The notes: generated by a model not told the origin, from the sequence alone. DNA of 64,000 bases from Arcobacter cloacae (GCF_013201935.1 NZ_CP053833.1:992001-1056000); one strand, 5' to 3'; positions 25,938 to 36,071 are shown, numbered from the stretch's first letter. Numbers and translations: made by a program.

Positions 25938-26865
25938 TATAAATTTAGAAAAATTAGAAGAGATAATTTTAAAAAATCTTGAAAATAAAACAGAAGAAGT
26001 AAAAAGGATTTTTCATGGAAGGGGAAATTTTTATGAAGATTTTAACTATTTAAGTGTTGATAGTTTAGGAAAAATCTTATTTGCGACTTTTCATGATTTA
26101 ATAGAAGAGAAAAAAGAGAGAAGTATCATAGAACTTCTTAATAAAATAGCTATTTTAAAAGATTTTGATATTTTTATAGTTCAAAGAAAATATAAAAAAG
26201 AGGAACTTTTTGAAGCTATAAAAGGCGAAATACCACAATCTTATGAAGTTATAGAAAATGGTTTAAAATATAAAGTAACTTTTTCAAATAGAAATATTGG
26301 AATATTTTTTGATATGAAAAAAGGAAGAGAGTTTGTAGCTTCTATTTGTAAAGATAAAAATGTTTTAAATCTCTTTTCTTATACTTGCGCTTTTAGTGTA
26401 ACAGCAATTAATAGTGGTGCTAAACAAGTAGTGAATGTAGATATGGCAAAAGGTGCTTTAACAACTGGAAGGGAAAATCATCATCTAAATAATCTTGATA
26501 CTAAAAAAGTAAAATTTATGCCTTATGATATTTTAAAATCATGGAGTAGAATAAAAAAATTTGCTCCTTATGATGTGATTGTTATTGACCCACCAGCTTT
26601 TCAAAAAGGAAGTTTTGCAGCTACTAAGGATTATGAAAAGATTATTAGAAGATTGGATGAGTTAGCAAGTGAGAATTGTGTTGTTTTATCAACTTTAAAT
26701 GACCCAATGATAGGAACAGATTTTGTAAAAGAGCAGTTTATCTCTTTTGCTCCTTCTTTTAAATTTGATAGAAGATTGGAAAATTTAGAAGAATTTAAAG
26801 CTTTGGATGAAGAAAAATCATTAAAAAATCTTATATTTATAAAACAAAACTCTAATAAAACTTAG
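25930..26865 (+). CDS. Class I SAM-dependent methyltransferase (RlmI/RlmK-like)
   Basis: The 311-residue protein carries the Rossmann methyltransferase motifs: VLNLFSYTCAFSVTAINSGA (motif I), VNVDMAKGAL, and VIVIDPPAFQKG, an (N/D)PPxF motif IV typical of the RlmI/RlmK group of 23S rRNA methyltransferases. The N-terminus lacks the PUA domain of RlmI. TTG start at 25930 overlaps the end of the Gre gene by 8 bases, so they are coupled. RNA substrate is inferred from family only. Confidence 0.85.
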   Translation: MNSINLEKLEEIILKNLENKTEEVKRIFHGRGNFYEDFNYLSVDSLGKILFATFHDLIEEKKERSIIELLNKIAILKDFDIFIVQRKYKKEELFEAIKGEIPQSYEVIENGLKYKVTFSNRNIGIFFDMKKGREFVASICKDKNVLNLFSYTCAFSVTAINSGAKQVVNVDMAKGALTTGRENHHLNNLDTKKVKFMPYDILKSWSRIKKFAPYDVIVIDPPAFQKGSFAATKDYEKIIRRLDELASENCVVLSTLNDPMIGTDFVKEQFISFAPSFKFDRRLENLEEFKALDEEKSLKNLIFIKQNSNKT

Positions 26866-26904
26866 GATAAAATCCCCGCTTATTTTCTTTGGGGGAGTTA
26901 TATT

Positions 26905-28161
26905 TTGAAAGTTGAAAAAAACCGTTGGCTTATGGCGCTTAGTGCTGTGGGCGTTCATATTTGTATTGGTTCTGTTTATGCTTGGAGTGTTTATGTAAAA
27001 CCTATTCAAGCGCAAATGAACTGGAATTTAACTGATGTTACAATAGCTTTTAGTATTGCGATTTTCTTTTTGGGATTAAGTGCTGCACTTATGGGAAAAT
27101 TTGTTGAAAAAAATGGTCCTAGGGTTTCAGCGATAATCGCAGCTTCACTTTTTGGTTTAGGAACTATGGGTTCTGGACTTGCTATCATGATGGAATCAAA
27201 GTTATTGTTATATTTCTTTTATGGAGTTCTTGGTGGTTGTGGTTTAGGAATTGGATATATTTCACCTGTATCAACACTTGTAAAATGGTTTCCTGATAAA
27301 AGAGGAATGGCAACGGGACTTGCTATCATGGGATTTGGTTTTGCATCTGCTGTTTGGGGACCAACTATTAAAATTTTGATTGAAGCTGTTGGAATTGCTG
27401 GAACATTTTTTATTTTGGGTGCTTCATATTTTGTGATAATGTTTGCATCAGCACTTTATCTTGAAAAACCACAAGAGGGTTATTTACCAAAAAGATTTGA
27501 AGAAAAAGTAAAAGCAGGAAAGAAAAAAATCAAAGAGGATTTAGCATTTATAGGTTTAAACGAAGCTATTAAAACTCCTAGATTCTATGGGCTTTGGATA
27601 ATGCTTTTTATAAATGTAACATGTGGAATTGCGATTATTGGAGTTGCTTCTCCTTTACTTCAAGAAGTTTTAGGAATGACAGCAATCGCTGCAGCAGCAG
27701 CTGTTGGTTTAATGGGAATATTTAATGGAGCAGGGCGACTTATGTGGGCGTCATTGAGTGATTATCTAACACGACCTATTGTTTATGTGATATTTTTTGC
27801 AACACAAGCGGTTGCTTTTTATATGCTTCCATCAATCACTGAAATTTTAGTTTTCCAAATAGTTTTATATTTTATTATGACTTGTTATGGTGGAGGATTT
27901 GCTTCAATTCCTGCATATATTGGTGATATTTTTGGAACAAAAGAGCTTGGTGCAATTCATGGATATATTTTAACTGCTTGGGCAGCAGCTGGACTTGTGG
28001 GACCACTTATTATTTCAATGGTAAAAGATGCAACGGGTTCATACTCTCAAACGCTTTATGTTTTTGCTGCGTTTTTTGTGGTGGCATTAGTTGTTTCAAT
28101 AGCTATGATTTTTAATATTAAATCAATTCAGAAGAAAAAAGTAAAACATAAACATCATTAA
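26905..28161 (+). CDS. MFS transporter of the oxalate/formate antiporter (OFA) family
   Basis: A 418-residue, 12-helix transporter. Family landmarks are GVHICIGSVYAWSVYVKPI in helix 1, GGCGLGIGYISPVSTLVKWFPDKRG (residues around 110-135, the MFS loop 4 region) and GRLMWASLSDYLTRP in the loop between helices 8 and 9. OFA proteins exchange or import small organic acids such as oxalate, formate or pyruvate; the substrate is not known here. Start is TTG with a strong GGGGGAG site. Confidence 0.9.
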   Translation: MKVEKNRWLMALSAVGVHICIGSVYAWSVYVKPIQAQMNWNLTDVTIAFSIAIFFLGLSAALMGKFVEKNGPRVSAIIAASLFGLGTMGSGLAIMMESKLLLYFFYGVLGGCGLGIGYISPVSTLVKWFPDKRGMATGLAIMGFGFASAVWGPTIKILIEAVGIAGTFFILGASYFVIMFASALYLEKPQEGYLPKRFEEKVKAGKKKIKEDLAFIGLNEAIKTPRFYGLWIMLFINVTCGIAIIGVASPLLQEVLGMTAIAAAAAVGLMGIFNGAGRLMWASLSDYLTRPIVYVIFFATQAVAFYMLPSITEILVFQIVLYFIMTCYGGGFASIPAYIGDIFGTKELGAIHGYILTAWAAAGLVGPLIISMVKDATGSYSQTLYVFAAFFVVALVVSIAMIFNIKSIQKKKVKHKHH

Positions 28162-28166
28162 TAAAA

Positions 28167-28189
28167 GGGAGAGAAAAATCTCTCTTTTT
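28167..28189 (+). terminator. Rho-independent terminator
   Basis: GAGAGA and TCTCTC around AAAA, followed by TTTTT; it ends the OFA transporter gene. Confidence 0.75.
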
Positions 28190-28856
28190 ATTGATTTTCC
28201 CTTAAAGTTCTTCTTTTATCAATTCTCATAAAAATCATCCAAATAAACCAAAAAAGAAGTGTGATTCCAAGTGCTGCGTAAATAGCGGGCATTGGATTTT
28301 CTAGGTTACTAATAGACCCAGCATAAGTAATAACACACAAATAAGGAATAGTTCCAATAATCCAAGCTGTTAAAAATCTTTTGAAAGACATCTCACAAGC
28401 TCCAGCAAGGCAAGAAGAGATTTCAGGAAGCATAGGAACAGCCCTTGAAAGAACTATTACTAAAACACCGTGTTTGTTAAATAAATTTGTCATTTCTAGT
28501 TTTTGTTCTTCATTTGAAGAGAGTTTATCTAAAACTTTCATACCATATCTTTTTGATAAAAAATATCCAGTTAATGAAGCACTTAAAAGTCCAACAGTTG
28601 TATAAAATAGGGCTAATTCAAAACCTATAAAATAACCAGCAAGTATAATAATAGTCATAGTAGGCACTGCAATAAATAAATCAATAAACAAGAAAAATAC
28701 TATTAAAGCACCCAAAATATATGAAGGTTGAGACTTTAGATTTGCAAAAATCTCTTTTATATCTTCAACAGTTAAAACGCCACTAAATTTGATAATAAGT
28801 AAAGTAGTTGTAAAAATAGTGGCTAAAATCAAAATAGTTTTTATTAGAAGTTTCAT
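28188..28856 (-). CDS. TVP38/TMEM64 (DedA-superfamily) membrane protein
   Basis: A 222-residue integral membrane protein with five to six helices. The central family block is visible: GYFIGFELALFYTTVGLLSA, then GYFLSKRYG and VIVLSRAVPMLPEISSCLAGA. The arginine followed by a proline in the re-entrant region is diagnostic of the VTT/DedA superfamily, members of which move lipids such as undecaprenyl phosphate or phosphatidylethanolamine. Specific substrate unknown. Confidence 0.87.
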   Translation of the reverse strand: MKLLIKTILILATIFTTTLLIIKFSGVLTVEDIKEIFANLKSQPSYILGALIVFFLFIDLFIAVPTMTIIILAGYFIGFELALFYTTVGLLSASLTGYFLSKRYGMKVLDKLSSNEEQKLEMTNLFNKHGVLVIVLSRAVPMLPEISSCLAGACEMSFKRFLTAWIIGTIPYLCVITYAGSISNLENPMPAIYAALGITLLFWFIWMIFMRIDKRRTLRENQ

Positions 28857-28920
28857 TTTATAATCTTTTGTTTTTGGAAATTATAAACATAAAAAGTTAA
28901 TGAAAATCCTAAAATCAAAA

Positions 28921-31791
28921 CTAATATCTTCTTCTATAAATCAAATCCAAACTTTGTGTGTTTTGTTCAAATCCTAACTCAACATTCCAAAGTTTTGTAA
29001 GTTCTCTCATCAAAATTAGTTGTCCACTATCTGATTTGTTTTTTAATACAATTTTACTTTTTTGTGAAATATTTTTACCCACATGGGTTTCTATATATTG
29101 AGTTTTTGGGTCATATTGAAAATATATCATATCAAGTCCTAACTCTTTTGCATAATCTTTTGAGAGTTCATTTAGCAAAAATAGTGAAGCTTGAGATTGT
29201 TTACTTTGTGTGTTTGCTTGTGAATCTGCTGAGAATCTAGTTCCAAAAATCAAATAAGATAAAATATCTTTTTGGCTCATTATTGGAGTTGAATGTAGAT
29301 TTATTCTAGGATAATTCAAAGTTCCTCCAATAACAATAGAGATATCAACATCATTTAATTTATTTAAAGCGTGAATATCCAAAATAGGGTCGATTGGATC
29401 AAGTCCTCTAAAATATATAGCTGAATTTTTTATATTATAGTTTTTCCCAAGTTCACTAAAAGTTCCTGATACATCTTGAACTGACCCATAAATTCTAATA
29501 CCCGATGAAAACTCTTTTTTTAGATATAAAACGGTTGAAGCGTTTAAATCTATATTTTTTACATTGTAGTTTATATTATTACCAAATATAGAGAGTTCTA
29601 GTGCTATATCTTCATAAAAAGTATCTTTTTGAGTAAATTTCTTATTTTTAGAGACGATAATAATATCTTTATCTTTACTAATACTCATGCTCGGAGCTTG
29701 ATAAAGTACAGTTAATTTATCGACTTTTAGTTCTCCACCTATTAAAATCTTATTTTCTTCATTTATATCTACAAAAATATCAGAGTTTAAAAATCCACTT
29801 CCATAAGAACTATGTGCTAAGAACAAATCTTTTGTATTTATACTTAAAATTATATTTTTATCATTTTTTGAACTCTTTAAAATAATATTATCAAAAGTAA
29901 ATTCTCCATCAAAACTATCTATATCAAAAAAAGCTCTCTTTTTTAGAACAAAGTTTTTTTGTAAATTTATCTCATAAATTTCAAAAATATTGAAATCTAA
30001 CTTATCAAAAAATATTTTGTTTTCCGAAAAATTACCTTTTATACTAATTTTTTCAATTTTTTCTTTATCTATAGAAATTTTTGGACTATTTATTTCAAAA
30101 TTTGTGTTTAACTCATCTATTGATATATCAACATCTACTAAACCAGAAAGATTTAAAGTAGAAAAATCCAAGATTTTAGATAACTCTTTTTCTAAATCTT
30201 TCAACTCTTTTATTTGGCTTCTTATTTTTGTTTGATTCTCTTTTTTATCTACTTTTACTAAAAAAGAGTTGTTTTTTATAGTTGCTTCTAAGTCATTATT
30301 TTTTGTATTTAAAATTGCATTTAATAAAAGAGAATCATTTAAAATCAAATCACCTTTTAAAGATAAGTTTTCATCAAATTCACCTTTTATTTTTCCTTTT
30401 AATTTTGAGATTTTTATACTTTTATCAAGTTCATAAAACTCATTTGGATTTAGTTGTTTTATATCCAAGTCAAAAATAAATCTTTTAAAATCTTTACTTT
30501 TTATATCAAAAGTTGCAATTTTTGAATCAAGGTTTATATCTAAATTATCTTTTTTGTAAGAGCTATTTATCGTTATATTTCCTATAGATTTTAAGTCTAA
30601 ATTTTCATATTTTAGATTTTCTAGGGTTGATTTTGCTTTTATTGAAAGATTTTCTATATTTTGTTTATTTATTTTTACTTCAATTTTTGATTTTTTATTT
30701 GCAAGATTTGATTTTAGATTAAAATCAGCAAAAATATCTATATTTTTATTATCTATTTTTATATTTCCATTTACTGAAGAATTTTCTATTTTTATAGGAT
30801 TTTTCTCTATATTTAGTTGATTTGATTCTATATTATTTACAAATTTTATCTCTTTTAGGTTTCCTGTAAAGTTTGATTTTAGTTGTAAATCTTTTTGTAA
30901 AGCTTCATAAATACTCTTTTTTATAGTTGTTTGTAAATCAATATCAAAAATTAAACTATCTATATCATTATTTAGCATAGAGGCTTTTGCAATAATATTT
31001 GATGAAATTTCTTCATATTTCACTAAAGAACTTAGATTTGAAATCTCAAGATTAGAGTTTTTAATATCATAATTTCCATTTATAAGTAGATTTTCTATAT
31101 CTATTATTTGATTATCTTCTTTAAGTGTAAATTTTTTATTTTCTACTTCAAAATCTACTTTATTCAAATCTCCAGTTGCTTGGATATAAACATCATTTAT
31201 TAGCTCTTTTTTTAAATCAAGTTGGGCATTTAGTTTATAGTTATTATTTTTTAAATTTATTTTCGTTTCAAGGTCTATTAGATTTGATTTGATTTTTGCT
31301 TCAAGATTTGCACTTAAATTCTCTTTTAAATCTGAACTTAAATCTTTTGAAGTTAGTAAAAACTCTTCTACTTGATAATCTTCATAATTAAAGTTATATA
31401 AACTAGCTTCTAAATTTTTGATAAATAAAGAAAAAGGTATGACAAATTCTTCAGAGTTTTCTTCATTTGATGATGATAAAGACTCTAAAAATTTATCTTC
31501 CAAAATTATCTTATTTATCTTCAAATCATAAATAAATATCTCTTTTACAAGTAGTGATAAAAGACTAGGTTTTATATAAAACTCTTCAATCTTTATCATA
31601 TCATCATAGTTTAAATCAACTATTTTTATACCTGAATATAAAGTTCCATTTACACTACTAAATTTTATGGGTAATTCATGACTTACATATTCAAATACTT
31701 TTTTTGTTACAAAAGTTGAGTGAATTAAAAATAAAAAAGCTGTTAAAAATATAAGTAATAATGAATAAAATACAATTTTCAAACTTTTCAA
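28921..31791 (-). CDS. tamB: TamB, inner-membrane-anchored AsmA-like translocation protein
   Basis: The 956-residue protein has a single N-terminal membrane anchor followed by about 800 residues of repeating beta strands, as in the lipid-carrying groove of TamB/AsmA proteins. The C-terminal DUF490 region includes VIGGTLNYPRINLHSTPIMS, then DILSYLIFG. It is smaller than E. coli TamB (1259). TamB spans the periplasm, works with TamA, and helps build the outer membrane by phospholipid transport and insertion of certain beta-barrel proteins. It overlaps tamA by four bases. Confidence 0.92.
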   Translation of the reverse strand: MKSLKIVFYSLLLIFLTAFLFLIHSTFVTKKVFEYVSHELPIKFSSVNGTLYSGIKIVDLNYDDMIKIEEFYIKPSLLSLLVKEIFIYDLKINKIILEDKFLESLSSSNEENSEEFVIPFSLFIKNLEASLYNFNYEDYQVEEFLLTSKDLSSDLKENLSANLEAKIKSNLIDLETKINLKNNNYKLNAQLDLKKELINDVYIQATGDLNKVDFEVENKKFTLKEDNQIIDIENLLINGNYDIKNSNLEISNLSSLVKYEEISSNIIAKASMLNNDIDSLIFDIDLQTTIKKSIYEALQKDLQLKSNFTGNLKEIKFVNNIESNQLNIEKNPIKIENSSVNGNIKIDNKNIDIFADFNLKSNLANKKSKIEVKINKQNIENLSIKAKSTLENLKYENLDLKSIGNITINSSYKKDNLDINLDSKIATFDIKSKDFKRFIFDLDIKQLNPNEFYELDKSIKISKLKGKIKGEFDENLSLKGDLILNDSLLLNAILNTKNNDLEATIKNNSFLVKVDKKENQTKIRSQIKELKDLEKELSKILDFSTLNLSGLVDVDISIDELNTNFEINSPKISIDKEKIEKISIKGNFSENKIFFDKLDFNIFEIYEINLQKNFVLKKRAFFDIDSFDGEFTFDNIILKSSKNDKNIILSINTKDLFLAHSSYGSGFLNSDIFVDINEENKILIGGELKVDKLTVLYQAPSMSISKDKDIIIVSKNKKFTQKDTFYEDIALELSIFGNNINYNVKNIDLNASTVLYLKKEFSSGIRIYGSVQDVSGTFSELGKNYNIKNSAIYFRGLDPIDPILDIHALNKLNDVDISIVIGGTLNYPRINLHSTPIMSQKDILSYLIFGTRFSADSQANTQSKQSQASLFLLNELSKDYAKELGLDMIYFQYDPKTQYIETHVGKNISQKSKIVLKNKSDSGQLILMRELTKLWNVELGFEQNTQSLDLIYRRRY

Positions 31792-33479
31792 AATACTTGT
31801 CCTATACCTATATGAAATACAAATCCTCCATCATCCAAAGGAAAACCAAAATCAACCCTTAAAGGTCCAATAGGTGTATAATATCTAGCTCCAACACCAT
31901 AAGAGTGATAAAACTTTTCATTAAAATTATGTGATTGTAAACTTAACATTGTTGAATCAAAAAAAGTTGCTATTCCCAAATCTTTATAAACATTGTATTC
32001 AAACTCAATACTATTATCAATCATAGATAATCCTCCATAAGGATTATCATCAGGGTCTAAAAGTCCAACTTTTTGATAAGAGTAACCTCTATTACTGTAA
32101 TCTCCCCCTGCAAAGAAGTGTTTAAAAATTGGTAAATCTTTATCAAGTGTTCCTACTTTTGTTTTCATTGAAGTAGTTAATTTATCAAAACTTTTTATTA
32201 ATCTTATTTCACTTAATGTTTTTATATAGTCAATTTCACTTGCAAGTGCTTTTGTTCCATTTTCTACATAAAAAGATAGATAATATCCATTTTTTGGGTT
32301 TAAGATATCATCTCTTCTATCTAAAATAACTTCATAAAAAAGAGAATTTAAAAGATAACTTCCACTTTGATACTCTTTTAGATTTGATTCAATTGTTGAG
32401 TGTTCTGCTAAAAATCCAACCGTATGAGATAGACCGAAGAAATCTTTTGAGAATGATAGTTTTTCTTCAATCTTTTTTTGTGAATAACTTTTATAGTCCA
32501 TATCTTCGTATGAAATATCATTGTTTAATGATAAACCATCAAATAAAAAATATGGATTATTTAAATTATTATAGATATTAAATCCATCTTGATTTACTTT
32601 TGTACCAATTGTAAATTTTTTTAGATTTCCTAAGAAATTATCATTTTTATATTGAGCTTTAAATCTAGCTTTTGTATCTGTATCATAACCAATACCATAA
32701 GTTGTTTCTCTATATTCACCCTCAATAAGTTTTATATTTATGGGAATAATATCATCTTGAGTGTCTATATTTTGTTCAATTGCAATATATTTATAAATAC
32801 CAAAATTGTATAAATTTTCATAGGTTTTATCTATTAAAGTTGAGTTATATTTATCACCTTTTTTGAACTCTATTTCTTTTTGTAAAAATTCTGTATCTAC
32901 ATTTGCATTATTTTCAATATCTACTTTCCCAAAATATTGAAGATTGTTTTTTTCAACTTTATAAACTATATCAACTTTATATTCATCAATATCCACATAA
33001 GCCTTTGCATCAAGTTGTGCTTTTGGATAACCTTGTTCATTTAGGTATTTATGAATATTTTTTTTAGAATTTGTAAAATCTGAAGCATTAAAAAAATCAT
33101 CTATTTTTAAGCCAATTATATTTTTATATTCATCTTCTATATCAATAGAAGAGATTTTTATTTGTTTGTTTTTTTGAATACTAAGTGTTGCTTTTTCTTC
33201 ACTTATTTCATAACTTATGTTTGCTTCATAAAAACCTAAACTTTGGGCATATTCTATTAGTGATTCATTACAAATTAAAATATCATATTGGGTAAAAGTA
33301 GGATTTTTTTGCCAAAACTTATAAATTGGAGGATAAGAGATATTACATACTTTTTCAAGATTGCTTTTAGAAAAATCTCCTAAAACCAAATCAATATCTC
33401 CTGTAAAATCAACATCTTTAATCTCTTTAGAAAAAGCACTTAATGATAAAATAATAAGTATTAAAATTTTTATAAACAT
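31788..33479 (-). CDS. tamA: TamA, Omp85-family outer membrane protein
   Basis: A 563-residue Omp85 protein: signal peptide (residues 1-17), about three POTRA domains (20-250; for example YLNEQGYPKAQLDAKAYVD) and a C-terminal barrel. The barrel contains GGDYSNRGYSYQKVG, the lid-lock VRGF/RGY motif, and ends in GIGQVF with the terminal phenylalanine of outer membrane proteins. It is directly followed by tamB in the same direction, the normal TAM pair. Confidence 0.92.
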   Translation of the reverse strand: MFIKILILIILSLSAFSKEIKDVDFTGDIDLVLGDFSKSNLEKVCNISYPPIYKFWQKNPTFTQYDILICNESLIEYAQSLGFYEANISYEISEEKATLSIQKNKQIKISSIDIEDEYKNIIGLKIDDFFNASDFTNSKKNIHKYLNEQGYPKAQLDAKAYVDIDEYKVDIVYKVEKNNLQYFGKVDIENNANVDTEFLQKEIEFKKGDKYNSTLIDKTYENLYNFGIYKYIAIEQNIDTQDDIIPINIKLIEGEYRETTYGIGYDTDTKARFKAQYKNDNFLGNLKKFTIGTKVNQDGFNIYNNLNNPYFLFDGLSLNNDISYEDMDYKSYSQKKIEEKLSFSKDFFGLSHTVGFLAEHSTIESNLKEYQSGSYLLNSLFYEVILDRRDDILNPKNGYYLSFYVENGTKALASEIDYIKTLSEIRLIKSFDKLTTSMKTKVGTLDKDLPIFKHFFAGGDYSNRGYSYQKVGLLDPDDNPYGGLSMIDNSIEFEYNVYKDLGIATFFDSTMLSLQSHNFNEKFYHSYGVGARYYTPIGPLRVDFGFPLDDGGFVFHIGIGQVF

Positions 33480-33491
33480 AGTATTATCATA

Positions 33492-34181
33492 TCATATTTG
33501 TCTTATATCTACATAACTTCCTGATTCAAACTCATCAATTTTAGCTATTAAATTATCAAGTTTTATGGCTGTTTCTTGGGGTGTTTGAACTATTCTTGTA
33601 TTTAGTTTTTTTGCAGATGGAAAAGCATCAGTATCAATTTCAAACCTAATATAATCAGTCATAGGAGTTTTTATGACTCCAGGAGCAACCGCTAAAATCT
33701 TTGTATTTAACATCTCATTTGAATATAAATTTGCAAGCATATTAACTCCTGCTTTTGATAAAGAGTATGAAGCCCAGCCTTTATAGCCATTTTTTGAAGC
33801 ACCTGAAGAGATTAGAATTATATTTTTTACTTCTAAGTTTTTACAAATATCTAGTAATTCTTTATTTGTATAGACATTTAAACTATAAACTTCATTTAAT
33901 TCTTCTATACTTAACTCTTCTAAAAGCTTTATTTTTCCTAACATTCCTGCGTTTAAAAATATAGTTTCAAAGCTATTTATTTGCAATAATAAAGGATTTA
34001 GATTTTTTTTTATTTTTTCAACTTGCGATAAATCAAAACTGATATGAATAAAATCTTTATTTTCTATATTTGGATTTTTTCTACTTATTCCAAAGACTTT
34101 AAAACCTTCTTGTAAATAGTAGTTTGTCAAAGCCAAACCAAGTCCAGAACTACAACCAGTGATTAAAATATTTTTTTTCAA
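33492..34181 (-). CDS. Short-chain dehydrogenase/reductase
   Basis: The 229-residue enzyme has the NAD(P)-binding motif TGCSSGLGLAL at the N-terminus, LNAGM (the NAG motif), a catalytic serine in LISSGA and the YSLSKAG pair (YxxxK). The Arg/Lys pattern after strand 2 (GISRKNP) suggests NADP preference. Substrate unknown. It ends 12 bases before tamA and may be co-transcribed. Confidence 0.88.
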   Translation of the reverse strand: MKKNILITGCSSGLGLALTNYYLQEGFKVFGISRKNPNIENKDFIHISFDLSQVEKIKKNLNPLLLQINSFETIFLNAGMLGKIKLLEELSIEELNEVYSLNVYTNKELLDICKNLEVKNIILISSGASKNGYKGWASYSLSKAGVNMLANLYSNEMLNTKILAVAPGVIKTPMTDYIRFEIDTDAFPSAKKLNTRIVQTPQETAIKLDNLIAKIDEFESGSYVDIRQI

Positions 34182-34263
34182 AATTAAGCCTTTTTTCTTT
34201 TTTTTATTTTAGTAAAGCTTATATTTTAGACAGTTTATAAACTAAAAAAGTTTTAAAAATAAA

Positions 34264-34269
34264 TATAAT
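34264..34269 (+). promoter_or_regulatory. -10 box of the amidotransferase gene
   Basis: TATAAT 22 nt before the chosen ATG, in a gap with no other coding signal; a T-rich stretch lies upstream. Confidence 0.45.
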
Positions 34270-34290
34270 TTTCTCTTTATGGGAGGGATA

Positions 34291-34992
34291 ATGAAAAATT
34301 TATATATTGTAAAATGTGGAAGTACCTTTGATAGTATAAAAGATGAGTTTAGGGATTTTGAAGATTGGATTATAGATAAACTTGAAGATAAAAACAGAGA
34401 TATTTATGTACTTGATATTCAAAATGATGAAGATTTACCAACTTTAGAAAAAAATGATGTAGTAATTTTTACAGGTTCTCATAGTATGGTAACAGATGAA
34501 GAGCCTTGGAGTTTGAAGCTTGAAAGTTGGCTTTTAAACTTAATAGAAGATGAAATTCCTCTTTTGTGTATATGTTATGGACATCAGTTATTAGCCAAAA
34601 GTTTAGGAGGAGTTTGTATTTATCATGAAAATGGTATAGAAATAGGAACTGTTGATGTTTTTTTGGAAGAAAATGCAAAAAATGATGAACTTTTTTCAAA
34701 ATTAGAAAATAGTTTTAAAGCCCATACGATTCACTCTCAAACAGTGCTTGAATTACCAAAAGGTGCTGTAAGATTAGCTTTTAATAATCATGATAAAAAT
34801 CATGCTTTTAAAGTTGGAAGTTGTGCTTGGGGAGTTCAGTTTCACCCTGAATTTGATGAAAATATTATGGATTTATATATAGATGAAGTCTCTAAAAAGA
34901 AAGATTTAAATATAAAAGAACTAAAAGAAAATATAAATAAAACGCCTGTTTCTACTTTAGTTTTGAAAGAGTTTGAAAGATTGTTTTTATAA
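34291..34992 (+). CDS. Class I glutamine amidotransferase-like protein
   Basis: The 233-residue protein shows the GATase1 triad: Cys in CICYGHQLLAKSLGG (near residue 96), and His and Glu in GVQFHPEF. It belongs to the stand-alone group related to the GuaA amidotransferase domain (YfeJ-like). These act on glutamine or gamma-glutamyl compounds; the acceptor is unknown. Start is set at 34291 because GGGAGGG stands just before it; the in-frame ATG at 34279 lies on the ribosome site itself. The end converges with the next minus-strand gene with a 6-base overlap. Confidence 0.86.
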   Translation: MKNLYIVKCGSTFDSIKDEFRDFEDWIIDKLEDKNRDIYVLDIQNDEDLPTLEKNDVVIFTGSHSMVTDEEPWSLKLESWLLNLIEDEIPLLCICYGHQLLAKSLGGVCIYHENGIEIGTVDVFLEENAKNDELFSKLENSFKAHTIHSQTVLELPKGAVRLAFNNHDKNHAFKVGSCAWGVQFHPEFDENIMDLYIDEVSKKKDLNIKELKENINKTPVSTLVLKEFERLFL

Positions 34993-35808
34993 AACAATCT
35001 TTCTTAGTAAAATATATAAGATATATAAAAAAATAATTGGTAATAAAATAGTTTGAAATATAAATACAATAATCAAATCAATCATATATTCACTTGAGTT
35101 ATCAACTGCATTTTTATATTCATCTACTTTTTTCTCATAGAAACTTATATTGAATTTTTCTGTAATTTTGCCAAAAAATGAACTTTCCTCTTGTTTCTGA
35201 TTTATAGTTTCTTGGTTTATTTTACTTACATTTTCAGTTACTTTTAGCATATTTTCATTTAGTGTTTCTATATTGTATTGAGGTTTTACAAAGTAGTTGT
35301 AAGCGATATTATTTACATAACCAATCATAGGAATAGAAAATCTTAAAAATAGTAAGATAAAAGTAGTTTTGAAAAATAAAGTTCTTAGTTTTTCATCATT
35401 TGAAAATCTTTTAAATAACCAAATATTAAACACAATTACAAAAGCAAATAAAATATAATTAAAAATTTCATTTGTCACAAAATTTAATAATATCTTTTGA
35501 ATGCCAAGAGAGACTAAACTAGCAAGCATAATAAGTGAAAATTGTTCAACCAAATCATTTATTGGATCAAGAATTTGCCCAATAGCAACTGTGATAAAAG
35601 GTAAATCTAGCTCTGTTCCTTGTGCTAGTGAAATCACTCCATTTAGTGCTTTTGCACTTCCAAATACAATAACAGCTTGTTTAAAAGCTTCATCTATTAG
35701 TTTTTTTGAATTTTCATCAATACTCAAAGAAGTTGCTAAAAACAAGACAGTTAAAGAAAATATTACTAAAAGTAGTTTGTTTATGTTGTTTAAAATAAAT
35801 GTTTTCAT
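34987..35808 (-). CDS. Hypothetical multi-pass membrane protein
   Basis: A 273-residue protein with about six hydrophobic segments (around 10-27, 85-105, 115-133, 143-165 and 240-268) and a long periplasmic or cytoplasmic helical loop (175-235) with coiled-coil character. No family was recognised and no catalytic motif is seen. The N-terminal segment could be a signal anchor. It is probably an integral inner membrane protein of unknown role. Confidence 0.72.
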   Translation of the reverse strand: MKTFILNNINKLLLVIFSLTVLFLATSLSIDENSKKLIDEAFKQAVIVFGSAKALNGVISLAQGTELDLPFITVAIGQILDPINDLVEQFSLIMLASLVSLGIQKILLNFVTNEIFNYILFAFVIVFNIWLFKRFSNDEKLRTLFFKTTFILLFLRFSIPMIGYVNNIAYNYFVKPQYNIETLNENMLKVTENVSKINQETINQKQEESSFFGKITEKFNISFYEKKVDEYKNAVDNSSEYMIDLIIVFIFQTILLPIIFLYILYILLRKIVL

Positions 35809-35841
35809 AAAATAGATTATACAAAAAATAAAGGTAAAGAG

Positions 35842-35994
35842 ATGGAAATAGTAGTAGTTTTGATGTATATAGTGCTTTTTTTTATAGCTTTGGTTTTAAG
35901 TTTTTCAAGTTTTAAGTATTTTATAACTATGTGGAAATTTAAGAATAGAAAAAAAGATGGTAGTGAAGATGAAAATTTTAAAAGGTTTGATTAG
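35842..35994 (+). CDS. 50-residue single-TM protein
   Basis: ATG with AAAGAG just upstream opens a 50-codon frame: a hydrophobic helix (about residues 2-23), then FKYFITMWKFKNRKKDG and an acidic end. The positive-inside rule puts the tail in the cytoplasm. The gene would otherwise leave a 480-base gap. Unknown function; moderately supported by its ribosome site and its sensible membrane-protein composition. Confidence 0.55.
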   Translation: MEIVVVLMYIVLFFIALVLSFSSFKYFITMWKFKNRKKDGSEDENFKRFD

Positions 35995-36071
35995 AATACA
36001 TAAAAAATCACAACTGTGATTAACAAAATAAACACAAACAAAAAAATCAATTCTTCATTGAAAAACTTCAT
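35991..36071 (-). CDS. 26-residue single-TM microprotein
   Basis: The minus strand has AAAAGGTTCAAT directly before ATG, opening a 26-codon frame: MKFFNEELIF, then one hydrophobic helix to the end. It converges with the 50-residue ORF, sharing four bases at their stops. Microproteins of this type often bind larger membrane complexes, but no partner is suggested here. Confidence 0.5.
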   Translation of the reverse strand: MKFFNEELIFLFVFILLITVVIFYVF

